Shown: piece after piece, positions 1-7,831 of the stretch
Layout: every line of letters begins with the position of its first letter
How positions within the stretch are numbered: position 1 is the stretch's first letter
Origin: Bacillus sp. DTU_2020_1000418_1_SI_GHA_SEK_038
GTDB taxonomy: Bacteria > Bacillota > Bacilli > Bacillales > Cytobacillaceae
DNA length: 64,000 bases
Assembly: GCF_032341175.1 (NCBI RefSeq)
Contig: NZ_CP135435.1
Span: 3,224,001-3,288,000 of the forward strand
Direction of reading: 5' to 3'
Translations under genes and position numbers: made by a program
Notes under the pieces: model-generated
What the model saw: only the letters and a program-made list of their open reading frames with translations
What the model was told of the DNA's origin: nothing
The model's database searches: none

Positions 1-470
1 GGGAAATGCTCGTTCATTGCAGTATGTAATTTCTCCTGTGAAAATAAATCTGGAAAAAAGTCAGGTACAATATTTTGCAATTTCCCTTTAAGATCCAGGA
101 TCATTTGTCTTGCTGTTTTTTTACCGACTCCCGGGAATTTCACAAGGAATGCTTCATCCTCATTTTCAATTGCCTGAACAACTTGTTCCGGTTCCCCAGA
201 TGCTAGAATAGCCAAAGCACCCTTTGGTCCAATTCCTGTAACATCTAATAGTTTAATAAACAGCGTTTTCTCTTCTCTCGAATGAAAACCGTATAATGCA
301 ATGACATCCTGTCTTACATGATGGTAAGTGAATACCTTAGCCTCCTGTCCTAAATCCTTTGAAAAACTAAATGGATTTGGGGTAGAGATTTGGTAACCTA
401 TCCCGTTATTCTCGATGACAACAAACTCGGGTCCAATATAGTCAACCCGCCCTTTAATAAATTCATACAA
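1..470 (-). CDS. ruvA: Holliday junction branch-migration subunit RuvA (partial, C-terminus outside window)
   Basis: This gene encodes the DNA-binding subunit of the RuvAB complex, which migrates Holliday junctions during recombinational repair. About 156 N-terminal residues are visible; the family is about 200 residues long, so the C-terminal RuvB-contact domain lies beyond base 1. Seen: the start reads [18 protein letters not shown], typical of the N-terminal OB fold, followed by two helix-hairpin-helix motifs (VTGIGPKGA and FPGVGKKTA). The start is a TTG at 468-470, chosen because GAGGAG lies nine bases upstream and the translation from it matches the family. Its upstream neighbour is bofC, the same order as in B. 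subtilis. Confidence is high for identity and good for the start. Confidence 0.93.
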   Translation of the reverse strand, partial: MYEFIKGRVDYIGPEFVVIENNGIGYQISTPNPFSFSKDLGQEAKVFTYHHVRQDVIALYGFHSREEKTLFIKLLDVTGIGPKGALAILASGEPEQVVQAIENEDEAFLVKFPGVGKKTARQMILDLKGKLQNIVPDFFPDLFSQEKLHTAMNEHF

Positions 471-580
471 TGCCTTTCGCTCCTCTGTTTTGCTGTACAT
501 CATTGTATCATACTTTACATATATTCGTAGAGGAAATGACGGCAAAAGCCCAAGGCCCAAACATGTAAATTGTCTTCCAC

Positions 581-616
581 AAAAAAAGTGACAGCCACTA
601 AAAAAGCAGCTGTCAC
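581..616 (-). terminator. Rho-independent terminator of bofC
   Basis: On the minus strand an 8-bp perfect stem (GTGACAGC/GCTGTCAC) is followed by seven T residues. It lies just downstream of the bofC stop codon and separates bofC from ruvA. Confidence 0.85.
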
Positions 617-623
617 TGTCTAT

Positions 624-1160
624 TTAATTCGCTTGTTTTTCTACTTTGGAGTAAAATTTAAAGGTTTCCAGCACTTCAACAAACTGTTCCTTCGTTTTTA
701 TCGGGATTCCTTTTTTTAATTCCTCACACTTTTTACTTTCAAGCCTGCCTAAGTCGATCTGAAAAAAGGACTGGATGATATTTGACTTATGCGGCCTTCC
801 ATTAAAGATCGTTAAAACCCCTTTATCTGTAATGCCAAAATATCCGTTCGCTTTCAGTAATGGAGAAATGTCATCTATATACTTGCGAAAAATCATCTTC
901 TCTTCTTCCATATCTATAAGCTGCCATTCGTCATATTTTGCCCAAAATTCTTCCATGGACCAAATTGTTTCAGTAAGTAATTCCTGGCTTGCCTCTCCAT
1001 CCAAATACATACGCTCTAACACGACCGTTATATGCAGTGGTTCATCCAAAGTTGCAAAGTTGTTATTCTCCCTATTATCCTCTGCTAAACCATTAATAGG
1101 GGCATACTGAAACAAAATTAGAGTAGCAAAGCAAAGGGCTATGGACCAATTGGTTCTCAT
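624..1160 (-). CDS. bofC: BofC, forespore-secreted regulator of pro-sigma-K processing
   Basis: BofC is secreted from the forespore and restrains SpoIVB-dependent activation of the SpoIVFB protease, which times sigma-K appearance in the mother cell. The 178-residue product has a hydrophobic signal segment at about residues 6-25, then a small mixed alpha/beta protein carrying LHITVVLERMYLDGE and the C-terminal GITDKGVLTIFNGRP stretch seen in BofC. The ATG is preceded by AGGTGATC. The position next to ruvA matches B. subtilis. The SpoIVFA/FB complex that this pathway controls is also in the window (18.4-20.0 kb). Expression would be expected from forespore sigma factors, but I could not place a convincing promoter. 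Identification rests on sequence character plus synteny. Confidence 0.9.
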   Translation of the reverse strand: MRTNWSIALCFATLILFQYAPINGLAEDNRENNNFATLDEPLHITVVLERMYLDGEASQELLTETIWSMEEFWAKYDEWQLIDMEEEKMIFRKYIDDISPLLKANGYFGITDKGVLTIFNGRPHKSNIIQSFFQIDLGRLESKKCEELKKGIPIKTKEQFVEVLETFKFYSKVEKQAN

Positions 1161-1324
1161 ATTTGATCACCTCATTTTAAATACGGTGCCTAGATTTTTA
1201 TTTTGTACCATTAATATTGTGACCATATTTTTCTACCTTATCCGGTTATATTTGACAATTTTTTTTAATAAACAGTGAATTATTCATAACCAAAGAATAT
1301 AAGAAAAAAACTAAATATTTTAAC

Positions 1325-1353
1325 TATGATTAGCATGAAAGAAGCTCTATAAT
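1325..1353 (+). promoter_or_regulatory. Possible sigma-A promoter of the shikimate kinase-dehydroquinase fusion gene
   Basis: A perfect TATAAT (1348-1353) sits 17 bases after TATGAT and 36 bases before the start codon. The -35 is weak. A TTGACA at 1252-1257 also exists but has no well-spaced -10. Confidence 0.35.
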
Positions 1354-1389
1354 GAGGAAAAGTTATATTTACTAGGGGGATCATATATT

Positions 1390-2679
1390 TTGTTAAGTAG
1401 AGATATTCCTATGAGGGAAAAAAGCATTGTTTTTATTGGATTTATGGGAGTAGGAAAAACCACGATCGGAAATCTAGTTGCCGAAAGGCTTGGACGGAAA
1501 TTTATTGATACAGATGAAGAAATAGAAAAAGAATTTCAAATGCCTATTTCCCAGGTTTTTAGTCAGCTTGGTGAGAAGCAGTTTAGAGAGAAGGAAAAAA
1601 CTCTCATTACAAAATTGAGCCAAGAAGGGTCACAAATCTTATCTCTTGGGGGAGGCGCTTTTCTTCAGGAAGAGATTAGAGAAGCCTGTTTAGCGAATTG
1701 TATTGTTATTTATATTCATTTGCCTTGGGAAAGCTGGAAGGAAAGAATTCCTTTAATTATTGATAGCCGGCCTGTACTACAAGGTAAAACATTAGAAGAA
1801 ATCCAAGAGCTTTTTCAAAAAAGACAAGAAATTTATTCACATTACCATTACAAGTTTGAAACTGAAAATCTAGAGGCAGAAGATGTTTCTGACCGAATTG
1901 TAAAAGTATTACTTAATAACAAAGGATTAGCGGTTAAGAATATTGTGATTGGCGATGGCCGTCCGAAAATATGCGTCCCAATTATCGGAGAAACAATAAG
2001 TCAAATCAAAGAAGAGGCAGAGTTTTTAAAAACAATCCATGCAGATTTAGTAGAATGGCGAGCCGACTTTTTCGAAAATGTTGAGGACATAAACCAAGTT
2101 AAATTGGCTTTAGAAGTAATTCATGGAGAATTAGCTTCCATCCCAATTATTTTTACTTTTAGGAGTGCAAAGGAAGGAGGCGAAAAAGACATTAGCCTTG
2201 ACTACTATACAGAATTAAATAAAGCAGTCATCAAAACAGGCTTAGTGGATATTATTGATGTAGAGTTGTTCAGTGATGAGGATCTCGTTAAAGAGGTTGT
2301 TCATACCGCACACACTAATCATGTTTTCGTCATCATTTCTAATCATGACTTTGAAAAAACTCCTCCTAAGGATGAAATAATTAAACGCCTCCGTAAAGCG
2401 CAGGAGCTTGGCGGTGATCTTCCCAAAATCGCTGTCATGCCTACAACTGCAGCTGATGTTTTAACATTATTAGAAGCCACACTTACAATGAATGAACATT
2501 ATGCTGACCGTCCTATCATTACGATGTCGATGGCAGATAAAGGGATAATAAGCCGTTTATCAGGAGGAATTTTTGGTTCCAGCATAACATTCGGTTCTGC
2601 GAAAAAAGCATCTGCACCCGGACAAATAGCTGCTGCCGAATTACGGGGGATTTTAAACCTTCTTTACTGGAATAAGTAA
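1390..2679 (+). CDS. Bifunctional shikimate kinase / type I 3-dehydroquinate dehydratase fusion
   Basis: One open frame carries two shikimate-pathway enzymes. Residues about 10-170 are a complete shikimate kinase: P-loop GFMGVGKTT (17-25), the shikimate-binding DTDEE, FREKE, the GGGAF loop, the lid RPVLQG and the adenine-site KRQEIY. Residues about 178-429 are a type I dehydroquinate dehydratase: EWRADFFE, the catalytic His in SNHDFEKTP, the Schiff-base Lys in DLPKIAVMP, and the substrate-binding ISRLSGGIFGS and ASAPGQI. No catalytic residue appears to be missing. The TTG start at 1390 is supported by AGGGGGA nine bases upstream; an ATG at codon 8 is the alternative. The gene is on the plus strand between bofC and a spore lipoprotein gene on the other strand, so it looks inserted into the B. 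subtilis-type order. The two steps are not consecutive: dehydroquinase is step 3 and the kinase step 5. Confidence 0.95.
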   Translation: MLSRDIPMREKSIVFIGFMGVGKTTIGNLVAERLGRKFIDTDEEIEKEFQMPISQVFSQLGEKQFREKEKTLITKLSQEGSQILSLGGGAFLQEEIREACLANCIVIYIHLPWESWKERIPLIIDSRPVLQGKTLEEIQELFQKRQEIYSHYHYKFETENLEAEDVSDRIVKVLLNNKGLAVKNIVIGDGRPKICVPIIGETISQIKEEAEFLKTIHADLVEWRADFFENVEDINQVKLALEVIHGELASIPIIFTFRSAKEGGEKDISLDYYTELNKAVIKTGLVDIIDVELFSDEDLVKEVVHTAHTNHVFVIISNHDFEKTPPKDEIIKRLRKAQELGGDLPKIAVMPTTAADVLTLLEATLTMNEHYADRPIITMSMADKGIISRLSGGIFGSSITFGSAKKASAPGQIAAAELRGILNLLYWNK

Positions 2680-2681
2680 AG

Positions 2682-2713
2682 TTAGGAGCAAAGCTTTGCT
2701 TTGCTCCTAATTT
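2682..2713 (+). terminator. Terminator hairpin after the fusion gene
   Basis: A perfect 12-bp inverted repeat (TTAGGAGCAAAG / CTTTGCTCCTAA) begins just after the stop codon. The following T tract is short, so efficiency is uncertain. Confidence 0.7.
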
Positions 2714-2724
2714 CAAATCACAAT

Positions 2725-2826
2725 GGTTTCTGGACAGATTACTGCAATTTCACATAAACCTGTCCAAAATACTAAGGTTTTTGGACGGATTTCAGCGTTT
2801 TCGCAAAAACCTGTCCAAATAACCGA
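2725..2826. repeat. Two tandem degenerate ~51-bp palindromic repeat units
   Basis: Unit 1 starts at 2725 and unit 2 at 2776. Each opens with GGTTT(C/T)TGGAC and closes with ACCTGTCCAAA. In unit 1 the ends form a perfect 7-bp stem (TGGACAG, 2731-2737, with CTGTCCA, 2760-2766). In unit 2 TTGGACGG can pair with CTGTCCAA through one G-U wobble. The pair fills the space between the convergent fusion gene and the spore lipoprotein gene. Confidence 0.75.
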
Positions 2827-2830
2827 ATTT

Positions 2831-3493
2831 TCATCGTTTTTTCAGCGCATTAAAGATGTTTTGAGTATCTAAATTAATTTGATCCCTTGGACCGCCTTGC
2901 CGCAGGTCATTGTCGATGACTTTTATATGATTAAAGGTCGATGGGTCTGTTGCAATATAGGCAGTTTTTCCATTTAAATATGGACTAACTGCTTGGCGGA
3001 TTTTTGCTATTGTTTCTTGTTTTCGATCGTTGTCAGCAAGATTGACAGCAATTAGAACATCATTTCCCCTTACAAGTGATTCAACGTCCCTCACATTATT
3101 TACATGGGCAGCCTGATTAATTTGATTGATGAACTTTCCATCATAGCCTTCATAGTAAGAAGAACGCGGCTTTCGTTCGTTATTGCCTAAATGCCCATGG
3201 TAATTGGCATCATTCCGGCTGAAACCGTTATTTTGCAGTCGCTGGTAATTTCGGTCCCGATTATTGAAGGTTTGGTCCATCATTTCAGTAACGGGTCCAT
3301 CATTATCCACTTCATCCAGAATTCGGGCATTTCCTCCGCCATTTCGCTGATTATCACTTGAATAATAGCCTATAGGCTGAACGTTATTATTGTTTCGATC
3401 TTGGACAGCTGTTTCATTATCATTTATGCCGCATCCAGCTAAACTAATGGACATGATCGCGGCAACAGGCAGTGAAAGTAGCTTTTTATTCAA
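2831..3493 (-). CDS. YhcN/YlaJ-family sporulation lipoprotein, CoxA-like
   Basis: This is a secreted lipoprotein of the YhcN/YlaJ family, which is found on spores and in cortex of Bacillus. A start at TTG 3491-3493 is preferred because GAGGGGG lies eight bases upstream. It gives MNKKLLSLPVAAIMSISLAGCG, a lipoprotein signal with lipobox LAGC and the cysteine near residue 21. The middle is rich in Asn, Arg and Gly. The C-terminal half (about 125-220) has the family's ALVAVNLADN-like strand, seen here as VLIAVNLADNDRKQ, then IAKIRQAVSPYL. In B. subtilis a family member, coxA (yrbB), lies between bofC and safA, so synteny favours CoxA. Just upstream an inverted repeat ATGAGC-TAAT-GCTCAT overlaps the probable promoter region. 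Confidence 0.8.
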   Translation of the reverse strand: MNKKLLSLPVAAIMSISLAGCGINDNETAVQDRNNNNVQPIGYYSSDNQRNGGGNARILDEVDNDGPVTEMMDQTFNNRDRNYQRLQNNGFSRNDANYHGHLGNNERKPRSSYYEGYDGKFINQINQAAHVNNVRDVESLVRGNDVLIAVNLADNDRKQETIAKIRQAVSPYLNGKTAYIATDPSTFNHIKVIDNDLRQGGPRDQINLDTQNIFNALKKR

Positions 3494-3595
3494 GCGAACA
3501 ACCCCCTCGCTAATATAAAAGCATGAGCTAATGCTCATTAATAGGGTGGCAGTTTTGACTTACTTTCATTCTGTCCAGTTACGTCCAATTAACAC

Positions 3596-4570
3596 TCATT
3601 CAACCTTAGATTGCAATTCCTTGAAAAAATTTTGCCTCTCTTTAAATTGACCAACTGTTATATTCAGCAATTGTTGAATTTTCTCCTGCTGTACATGCGA
3701 CCTTTCTCTTATCGCACGATTCCATTCCCTGAATATGTCCGTTGGATACCCAAGTCCATATAGAAATCCCTTTTCAAGTATAAACGGGTGCATGATCTTA
3801 AAACCAGCCAGATCCTTGAATGACCAGTCTAGGTAAGGCAATATCCTATTGGCATATTGAAGATAGTCGGAATGTGAATGTCCTAGGCTAATTAAATCAA
3901 AGTCAATCAGATGTAATTCACCGTTGTTTGCTCGCAAAAAATTATGGTGGGCGACATCTCCATGCAGAATAACCTTTTTCCCGCTTAGGAAGAAGTTTTG
4001 CTCTGCCTGAATTCCTTTTAAGGACCAGTCTGCCCAAACAAGTAATTCATTAATGATTTCTTTTTGCACATAATACTTTATGATCGGCAGATTATTTAAA
4101 AATATAGCTGATCTTTCGTTCCATTTAGCTAATTGATTAAAATGGGAGAGTCCCCGTTCAAATTTTTTTGCCAGACTTTTTGTTGCTGAGTGAAAATCGT
4201 TTAATAAGCTTAAACCTTCCAGTTGATCTTTCAGTTGATGAAATGTAAATGGAAAATCCGAAGGCTGGATATATTCTAGACAACTATAAAAGCTACCTTC
4301 AAAATGTAATGGCGGATACTTCGCCAATTGATAAAAGGAATATGTTTTTAAAAATCCTTCACCTTTCAGTACCCTTAAAAAATCTTCCTGTTGCTTTAGT
4401 CGTGAAAAACTAGAAAATCCCTTTAATATAAAATCCATATCCGGTGACTTAACATAAAAAACCTTTTTTCTAATTGGTTTAATATCTTCAATTGTAATCG
4501 TAAGCTGATTTTGTAAATAGGAGAAGAGACGATTAATAAATAAATCGTCTCCTCCGTGATTAATCTTCAT
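3596..4570 (-). CDS. Spore-coat kinase-like protein (CotS/YsxE-type aminoglycoside phosphotransferase fold) downstream of safA
   Basis: The protein resembles the CotS/YutH/YsxE group of spore-coat-associated proteins with an aminoglycoside phosphotransferase fold. The catalytic elements are present: a conserved-looking Lys in DFILKGFSSF of the N-lobe, the Brenner loop VILHGDVAHHNFL (His, Asp and Asn in place), and LIDFDLISLGH for metal binding. It should therefore be able to transfer phosphate; the substrate is unknown. The start is placed at ATG 4568-4570 (MKINHGGDD), overlapping the end of safA by 11 bases and preceded by GAAGAGAG; a longer frame runs back to 4636 inside safA. The overlap implies translational coupling with SafA, so a role in coat assembly is inferred. 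The exact start is uncertain. Confidence 0.8.
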   Translation of the reverse strand: MKINHGGDDLFINRLFSYLQNQLTITIEDIKPIRKKVFYVKSPDMDFILKGFSSFSRLKQQEDFLRVLKGEGFLKTYSFYQLAKYPPLHFEGSFYSCLEYIQPSDFPFTFHQLKDQLEGLSLLNDFHSATKSLAKKFERGLSHFNQLAKWNERSAIFLNNLPIIKYYVQKEIINELLVWADWSLKGIQAEQNFFLSGKKVILHGDVAHHNFLRANNGELHLIDFDLISLGHSHSDYLQYANRILPYLDWSFKDLAGFKIMHPFILEKGFLYGLGYPTDIFREWNRAIRERSHVQQEKIQQLLNITVGQFKERQNFFKELQSKVE

Positions 4571-6458
4571 AATCGCTGCTCTCTTCAAAGCTCCGAGGCA
4601 TCCCGAAAGCGTGACCTCCCATTGGTCCCTGTCCATATGGACTCATATATGGATTCATTTGTCCAGGCATTGGATAGCCCATTTGCGGGTAACCCGTTTG
4701 CTGTCCATATGGAGTACCGTACATAGGAGCTGCTCCCATGTCATACATTCCAGGTGATCCATAGCCTGGATTATAGGCCCCCTGAAACATTTGTGGAGCT
4801 CCGCTGCCGCAGCCACAATCTTCCTTTACTCCTTGTACAGGCATCATCGACATTTTGCTTTGAGTCGGCATTACCGGCATCTGACTTTGAGTTGGCATCA
4901 TCGGCATTTGAGCTTCTGTTGGCATTAGTGGCATTTGGCTTTGAATTGGCATTAGTGGCATTTGGCTTTGAATTGGCATCATTGGCATTTGACTTTGAGT
5001 TGGCATCATTGGCATTTGACTTTGAGTTGGCATCATCGGCATTTGGCTTTGAGTTGGCATCATCGGCATCTGGGCCATTTCAGGAGATTCCTCCATCACT
5101 CCTTGTACTTGGGGCATTACTCCCATTTGCGGATAACCATACGGCATTTGCCCATATGGCATCGGACCGCAAAAACCGGATCCAGGCATGACTGGAGATA
5201 TTGGAATCATTTGTGCTGGATAAGGAGGGCATGGCGCCTGTGGATAACCATAGGCTGGCTGCATAGCTGGTGCCGTAAATGTTGGCTGAAGCGGCAACTG
5301 TTGCTGCCCCATTTCTTCTACACCCATTACTGGTGCTGGCATTTGAGCTCCTTGTACTTGAGTATAGGCTGGATTCATGTGTGGCATTTGATGCATCGGC
5401 ATGAATGAAGATGATTCCTCAAAACCAGGGCTTTCCACACCTGCTAATCCGTAATGCGGCATTTGATGCATCGGCATTGCTGGTGCCTGATACATAGGCA
5501 TAGTTGCTGCCCCCTGAACTTGCGGGTAACCCATAGCATGAGGATATCCACCTGGAAACCCAGCGCCAGGCATTACTTGAGAAACAGGATAAAAACTTTG
5601 TGGTTGATATGGATACATTGGCTGATAAAACCCTCCTTGTTGTTTATGAACATTCGATTCACTTTCAATTGATTCAGGGCTTTCATGGGCAATTGGTTTA
5701 ACTTGTGGAAGGATGTTTACTGGTTTGGGCGGGAGCTGTGGTACCGGCTTCTGTGCCGCTAAATTCATGTAGTAGTTTTGGTCTGATTCAGGCATAATGG
5801 GCTTTGGCATTTTTGGAGCGTATGGTTTAATGGGCATCTCTTCTTGTGGTGACACCATTTTTGGTAATTGCTTTGGTGTTTCCATCTGTGGTGACACCAT
5901 TTTTGGTAATTGCTTTGGTGTTTCCATCTGTGGTGATACCATTTTCGGTAATTGCTTTGGTGCTTCTGCCTGTGGTGATACCATTTTCGGCAATTGCTTT
6001 GGCGCTTCTGCCTGTGGTGATACCATTTTCGGCAATTGCTTTGGCGCTTCCACCTGTGGTGATACCGCTTTTGGCAATTGCTTTGGTGCTTCCACCTTTG
6101 GTGATACCGCTTTTGGCAATTGCTTTGGTGCTTCCATCTGCGGCGCTTCTTTTATCGGTATTTCTTTTGGTGCTTCAACTACAGGCAATGTCATTGGTTT
6201 TTCTTTAGCAAAGGGGTGTTCTGTAATAGGCATTTCCTTTTTAGCACCCATACTGATTTTTGTTTCCGGCATGCCTCCTATTGGAGCTTCTTTTTTGATG
6301 GATCCTCCAGATCCAGGTACTTTTATTTTCATGCCGGGCATAATCATATCAGGATTACTGAGCTGTGTATTCATCTTTTTCAGCTCTTCAAAATTCACGC
6401 CGTACTTTTTGGCGATCTTCCAAAGAGTATCCCCTTTTTGTACGATATGGATCTTCAC
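4560..6458 (-). CDS. safA: SafA, LysM spore-coat morphogenetic protein with two expanded repeat arrays
   Basis: SafA organises the inner coat at the cortex-coat interface and is brought there by SpoVID. The start is GTG 6456-6458, with AGGAGGG eight bases upstream; a longer frame reaches 6479. Residues 1-50 are a LysM domain (VKIHIVQKGDTLWKIAKKYG, ending MIMPGMKIKVP). The rest is low complexity, rich in Pro, Met, Gln, Gly and Tyr. Two tandem arrays stand out: seven 14-residue units of the form EAPKQLPKMVSPQA (about 5840-6140), and nine 9-residue units of the form QMPMMPTQS (about 4835-5080). The product is 632 residues, against about 390 in B. subtilis, and much of the excess is repeat. The Met-rich C-terminal region allows internal initiation as known for B. 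subtilis SafA, but no specific site is shown here. Confidence 0.93.
   Translation of the reverse strand: MKIHIVQKGDTLWKIAKKYGVNFEELKKMNTQLSNPDMIMPGMKIKVPGSGGSIKKEAPIGGMPETKISMGAKKEMPITEHPFAKEKPMTLPVVEAPKEIPIKEAPQMEAPKQLPKAVSPKVEAPKQLPKAVSPQVEAPKQLPKMVSPQAEAPKQLPKMVSPQAEAPKQLPKMVSPQMETPKQLPKMVSPQMETPKQLPKMVSPQEEMPIKPYAPKMPKPIMPESDQNYYMNLAAQKPVPQLPPKPVNILPQVKPIAHESPESIESESNVHKQQGGFYQPMYPYQPQSFYPVSQVMPGAGFPGGYPHAMGYPQVQGAATMPMYQAPAMPMHQMPHYGLAGVESPGFEESSSFMPMHQMPHMNPAYTQVQGAQMPAPVMGVEEMGQQQLPLQPTFTAPAMQPAYGYPQAPCPPYPAQMIPISPVMPGSGFCGPMPYGQMPYGYPQMGVMPQVQGVMEESPEMAQMPMMPTQSQMPMMPTQSQMPMMPTQSQMPMMPIQSQMPLMPIQSQMPLMPTEAQMPMMPTQSQMPVMPTQSKMSMMPVQGVKEDCGCGSGAPQMFQGAYNPGYGSPGMYDMGAAPMYGTPYGQQTGYPQMGYPMPGQMNPYMSPYGQGPMGGHAFGMPRSFEESSDYED
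4835..5080 (-). repeat. Nine coding 27-bp tandem repeats in safA
   Basis: Nine consecutive copies encode Q-M-P-(M/L/V)-M-P-(T/I)-Q-S variants. Several neighbouring copies are almost identical at the base level, as expected of recent slippage or unequal exchange. Confidence 0.9.
5840..6140 (-). repeat. Seven coding 42-bp tandem repeats in safA
   Basis: Seven 14-codon copies encode E-(A/T)-P-K-Q-L-P-K-(A/M)-V-S-P-(Q/K)-x. Copies nearest the centre are the most alike. Because the unit length is a multiple of three, copy-number change would keep the frame. The periodicity also leaves long open frames on the opposite strand. Confidence 0.9.
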
Positions 6459-6489
6459 TCTGAATTCCCTCCTAGTCAAATGTCCATAT

Positions 6490-6516
6490 AGTGTATGTCA
6501 AAGTGGGCAAATTGCT
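6490..6516 (-). promoter_or_regulatory. Probable sigma-E promoter of safA
   Basis: On the minus strand CATACACT (6490-6497) matches the sigma-E -10 consensus CATACANT. An AT-rich TTAGCAAT lies 13 bases upstream as a weak -35. It lies about 30 bases before the chosen GTG start. In B. subtilis safA is transcribed by sigma-E, which supports the call. Confidence 0.5.
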
Positions 6517-6642
6517 AACAATCTACACAAAAACTTATGCGATTATTATCAATAATATGATTAGAGACCTTTTTTACAACGAATTTAAATATTTTTTTTA
6601 TAGGTATTTGTTAAACTTTCTTGTTGTTTGACTTTAATATAA

Positions 6643-6668
6643 AAGAAAACCCCCGAAACGGAGGTTTA
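6643..6668 (-). terminator. Terminator of the nadBCA operon
   Basis: On the minus strand AAACCTCCG-TTT-CGGGGGTTT followed by TCTTTT forms a stem-loop that overlaps the nadA stop codon. Confidence 0.8.
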
Positions 6669-7772
6669 TGATTGGATTAGCATTCTTTCTAATGCAAGCT
6701 TTGCATTTGCTGCAATTGCTTTATCTACTTTTATTAGGTTATGCTCTTCACTTTGTTCAATCGTCTCCAGACACCAGACAAGATGAGGCAAATCGATACG
6801 ATTCATCGTCAGGCATGGACACATATGAGGATTTAACGAGATAATATGTTTATCCGGATGCTGCTTAATAATTCGGTTGACAAGATTCATTTCTGTTCCA
6901 ATTGCCCAGGATGAACCTTTCTCAGCTTTATTAATCGCATTAATAATATAATTGGTCGATCCTGCCATATCTGAAAGAGCCACTACTTCTCTTGAACATT
7001 CAGGATGGACGATAATTTTCATACCTGGATAAGTACTGCGGACATCCTCGATATTCGCGACTGTGAAATTCTCATGGACGGAGCAATGCCCCTTCCAGAG
7101 GATAACCTTTATATTCTCGATCGGACCTTCATACTCAAGGGTATCACTGATCGGATTCCACACAGCCATTTCCTCAAGGCCAATACCTAAATTATAGGCC
7201 GTATTTCTGCCTAAATGCTGATCAGGTAAGAATAAGATCCTGGATTTTTGTTCAAATGCCCATTGAACCATTTTTTCTGCATTCGAAGAGGTAACTGTAG
7301 CGCCGCCGTGCTCACCGACAAAGGACTTAATGGCAGCAGTTGAATTCACATATGTTAATGGAAGGATCGTTTCTCCAAAAAGGTTGATTAACTTTTCCCA
7401 TGCTCTTTCTGTTTGGTAAATATCCGCCATATCCGCCATTGAGCAACCTGCTCGCATATCAGGAAGATAAACCTTTTGACTTTCTGTAGTCAAAATATCA
7501 GCAGTTTCTGCCATAAAATGAACACCGCAAAAAACAATATGCTCTGCCTCTTTATTTTCCTCAGATAATTGAGCGAGCTTCAAGGAATCTCCAGTTGCAT
7601 CTGCAAATTGAATCACTTCATCCTTTTGGTAATGGTGACCCGGAATAAACAACTTTTTCCCAAGTTTATTTCTAATGGATTTTACTCTATTCTCTAGTTC
7701 TTCTGTTGTCATATTTCGATATTTCTCTGGAAGAACATTTGACCCCTTTTCAAGCGTTTGAAATATATTCAT
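6666..7772 (-). CDS. nadA: Quinolinate synthase NadA
   Basis: NadA condenses iminoaspartate (from NadB) with dihydroxyacetone phosphate to give quinolinate, the second step of de novo NAD synthesis. It is a cytoplasmic enzyme with an oxygen-sensitive [4Fe-4S] cluster. The 368-residue product has the usual length for the longer Bacillus type. Typical stretches include [14 protein letters not shown] near residue 42, [36 protein letters not shown], and the C-terminal [13 protein letters not shown], which supply cluster cysteines. It is last in nadB-nadC-nadA, about 60 bases after nadC, and ends in a terminator. Because NadA needs an iron-sulfur cluster, the divergent cysteine desulfurase gene is a plausible sulfur supplier. 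Confidence 0.96.
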   Translation of the reverse strand: MNIFQTLEKGSNVLPEKYRNMTTEELENRVKSIRNKLGKKLFIPGHHYQKDEVIQFADATGDSLKLAQLSEENKEAEHIVFCGVHFMAETADILTTESQKVYLPDMRAGCSMADMADIYQTERAWEKLINLFGETILPLTYVNSTAAIKSFVGEHGGATVTSSNAEKMVQWAFEQKSRILFLPDQHLGRNTAYNLGIGLEEMAVWNPISDTLEYEGPIENIKVILWKGHCSVHENFTVANIEDVRSTYPGMKIIVHPECSREVVALSDMAGSTNYIINAINKAEKGSSWAIGTEMNLVNRIIKQHPDKHIISLNPHMCPCLTMNRIDLPHLVWCLETIEQSEEHNLIKVDKAIAANAKLALERMLIQS

Positions 7773-7831
7773 CTCTTTTTCCCCTTTGCGGTATTTATCT
7801 ATAATAGTTGTTTGAAATATCTTCTATTGAT

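Noticed and set aside
4754..5672. Further plus-strand frames opposite the C-terminal half of safA
   Set aside because: Same cause: low-complexity Pro/Met/Gln codons and the 27-bp repeats yield open complements without binding sites.
4835..6140. CRISPR-like regular repeats
   Set aside because: The units are contiguous, without spacers, and code in frame for SafA.
5797..6555. Long plus-strand open frames opposite safA, some with repeated Gly/Cys or hydrophobic units
   Set aside because: They are the complement of the 42-bp coding repeats; the periodicity keeps all frames open. safA itself has LysM, a good binding site and synteny.
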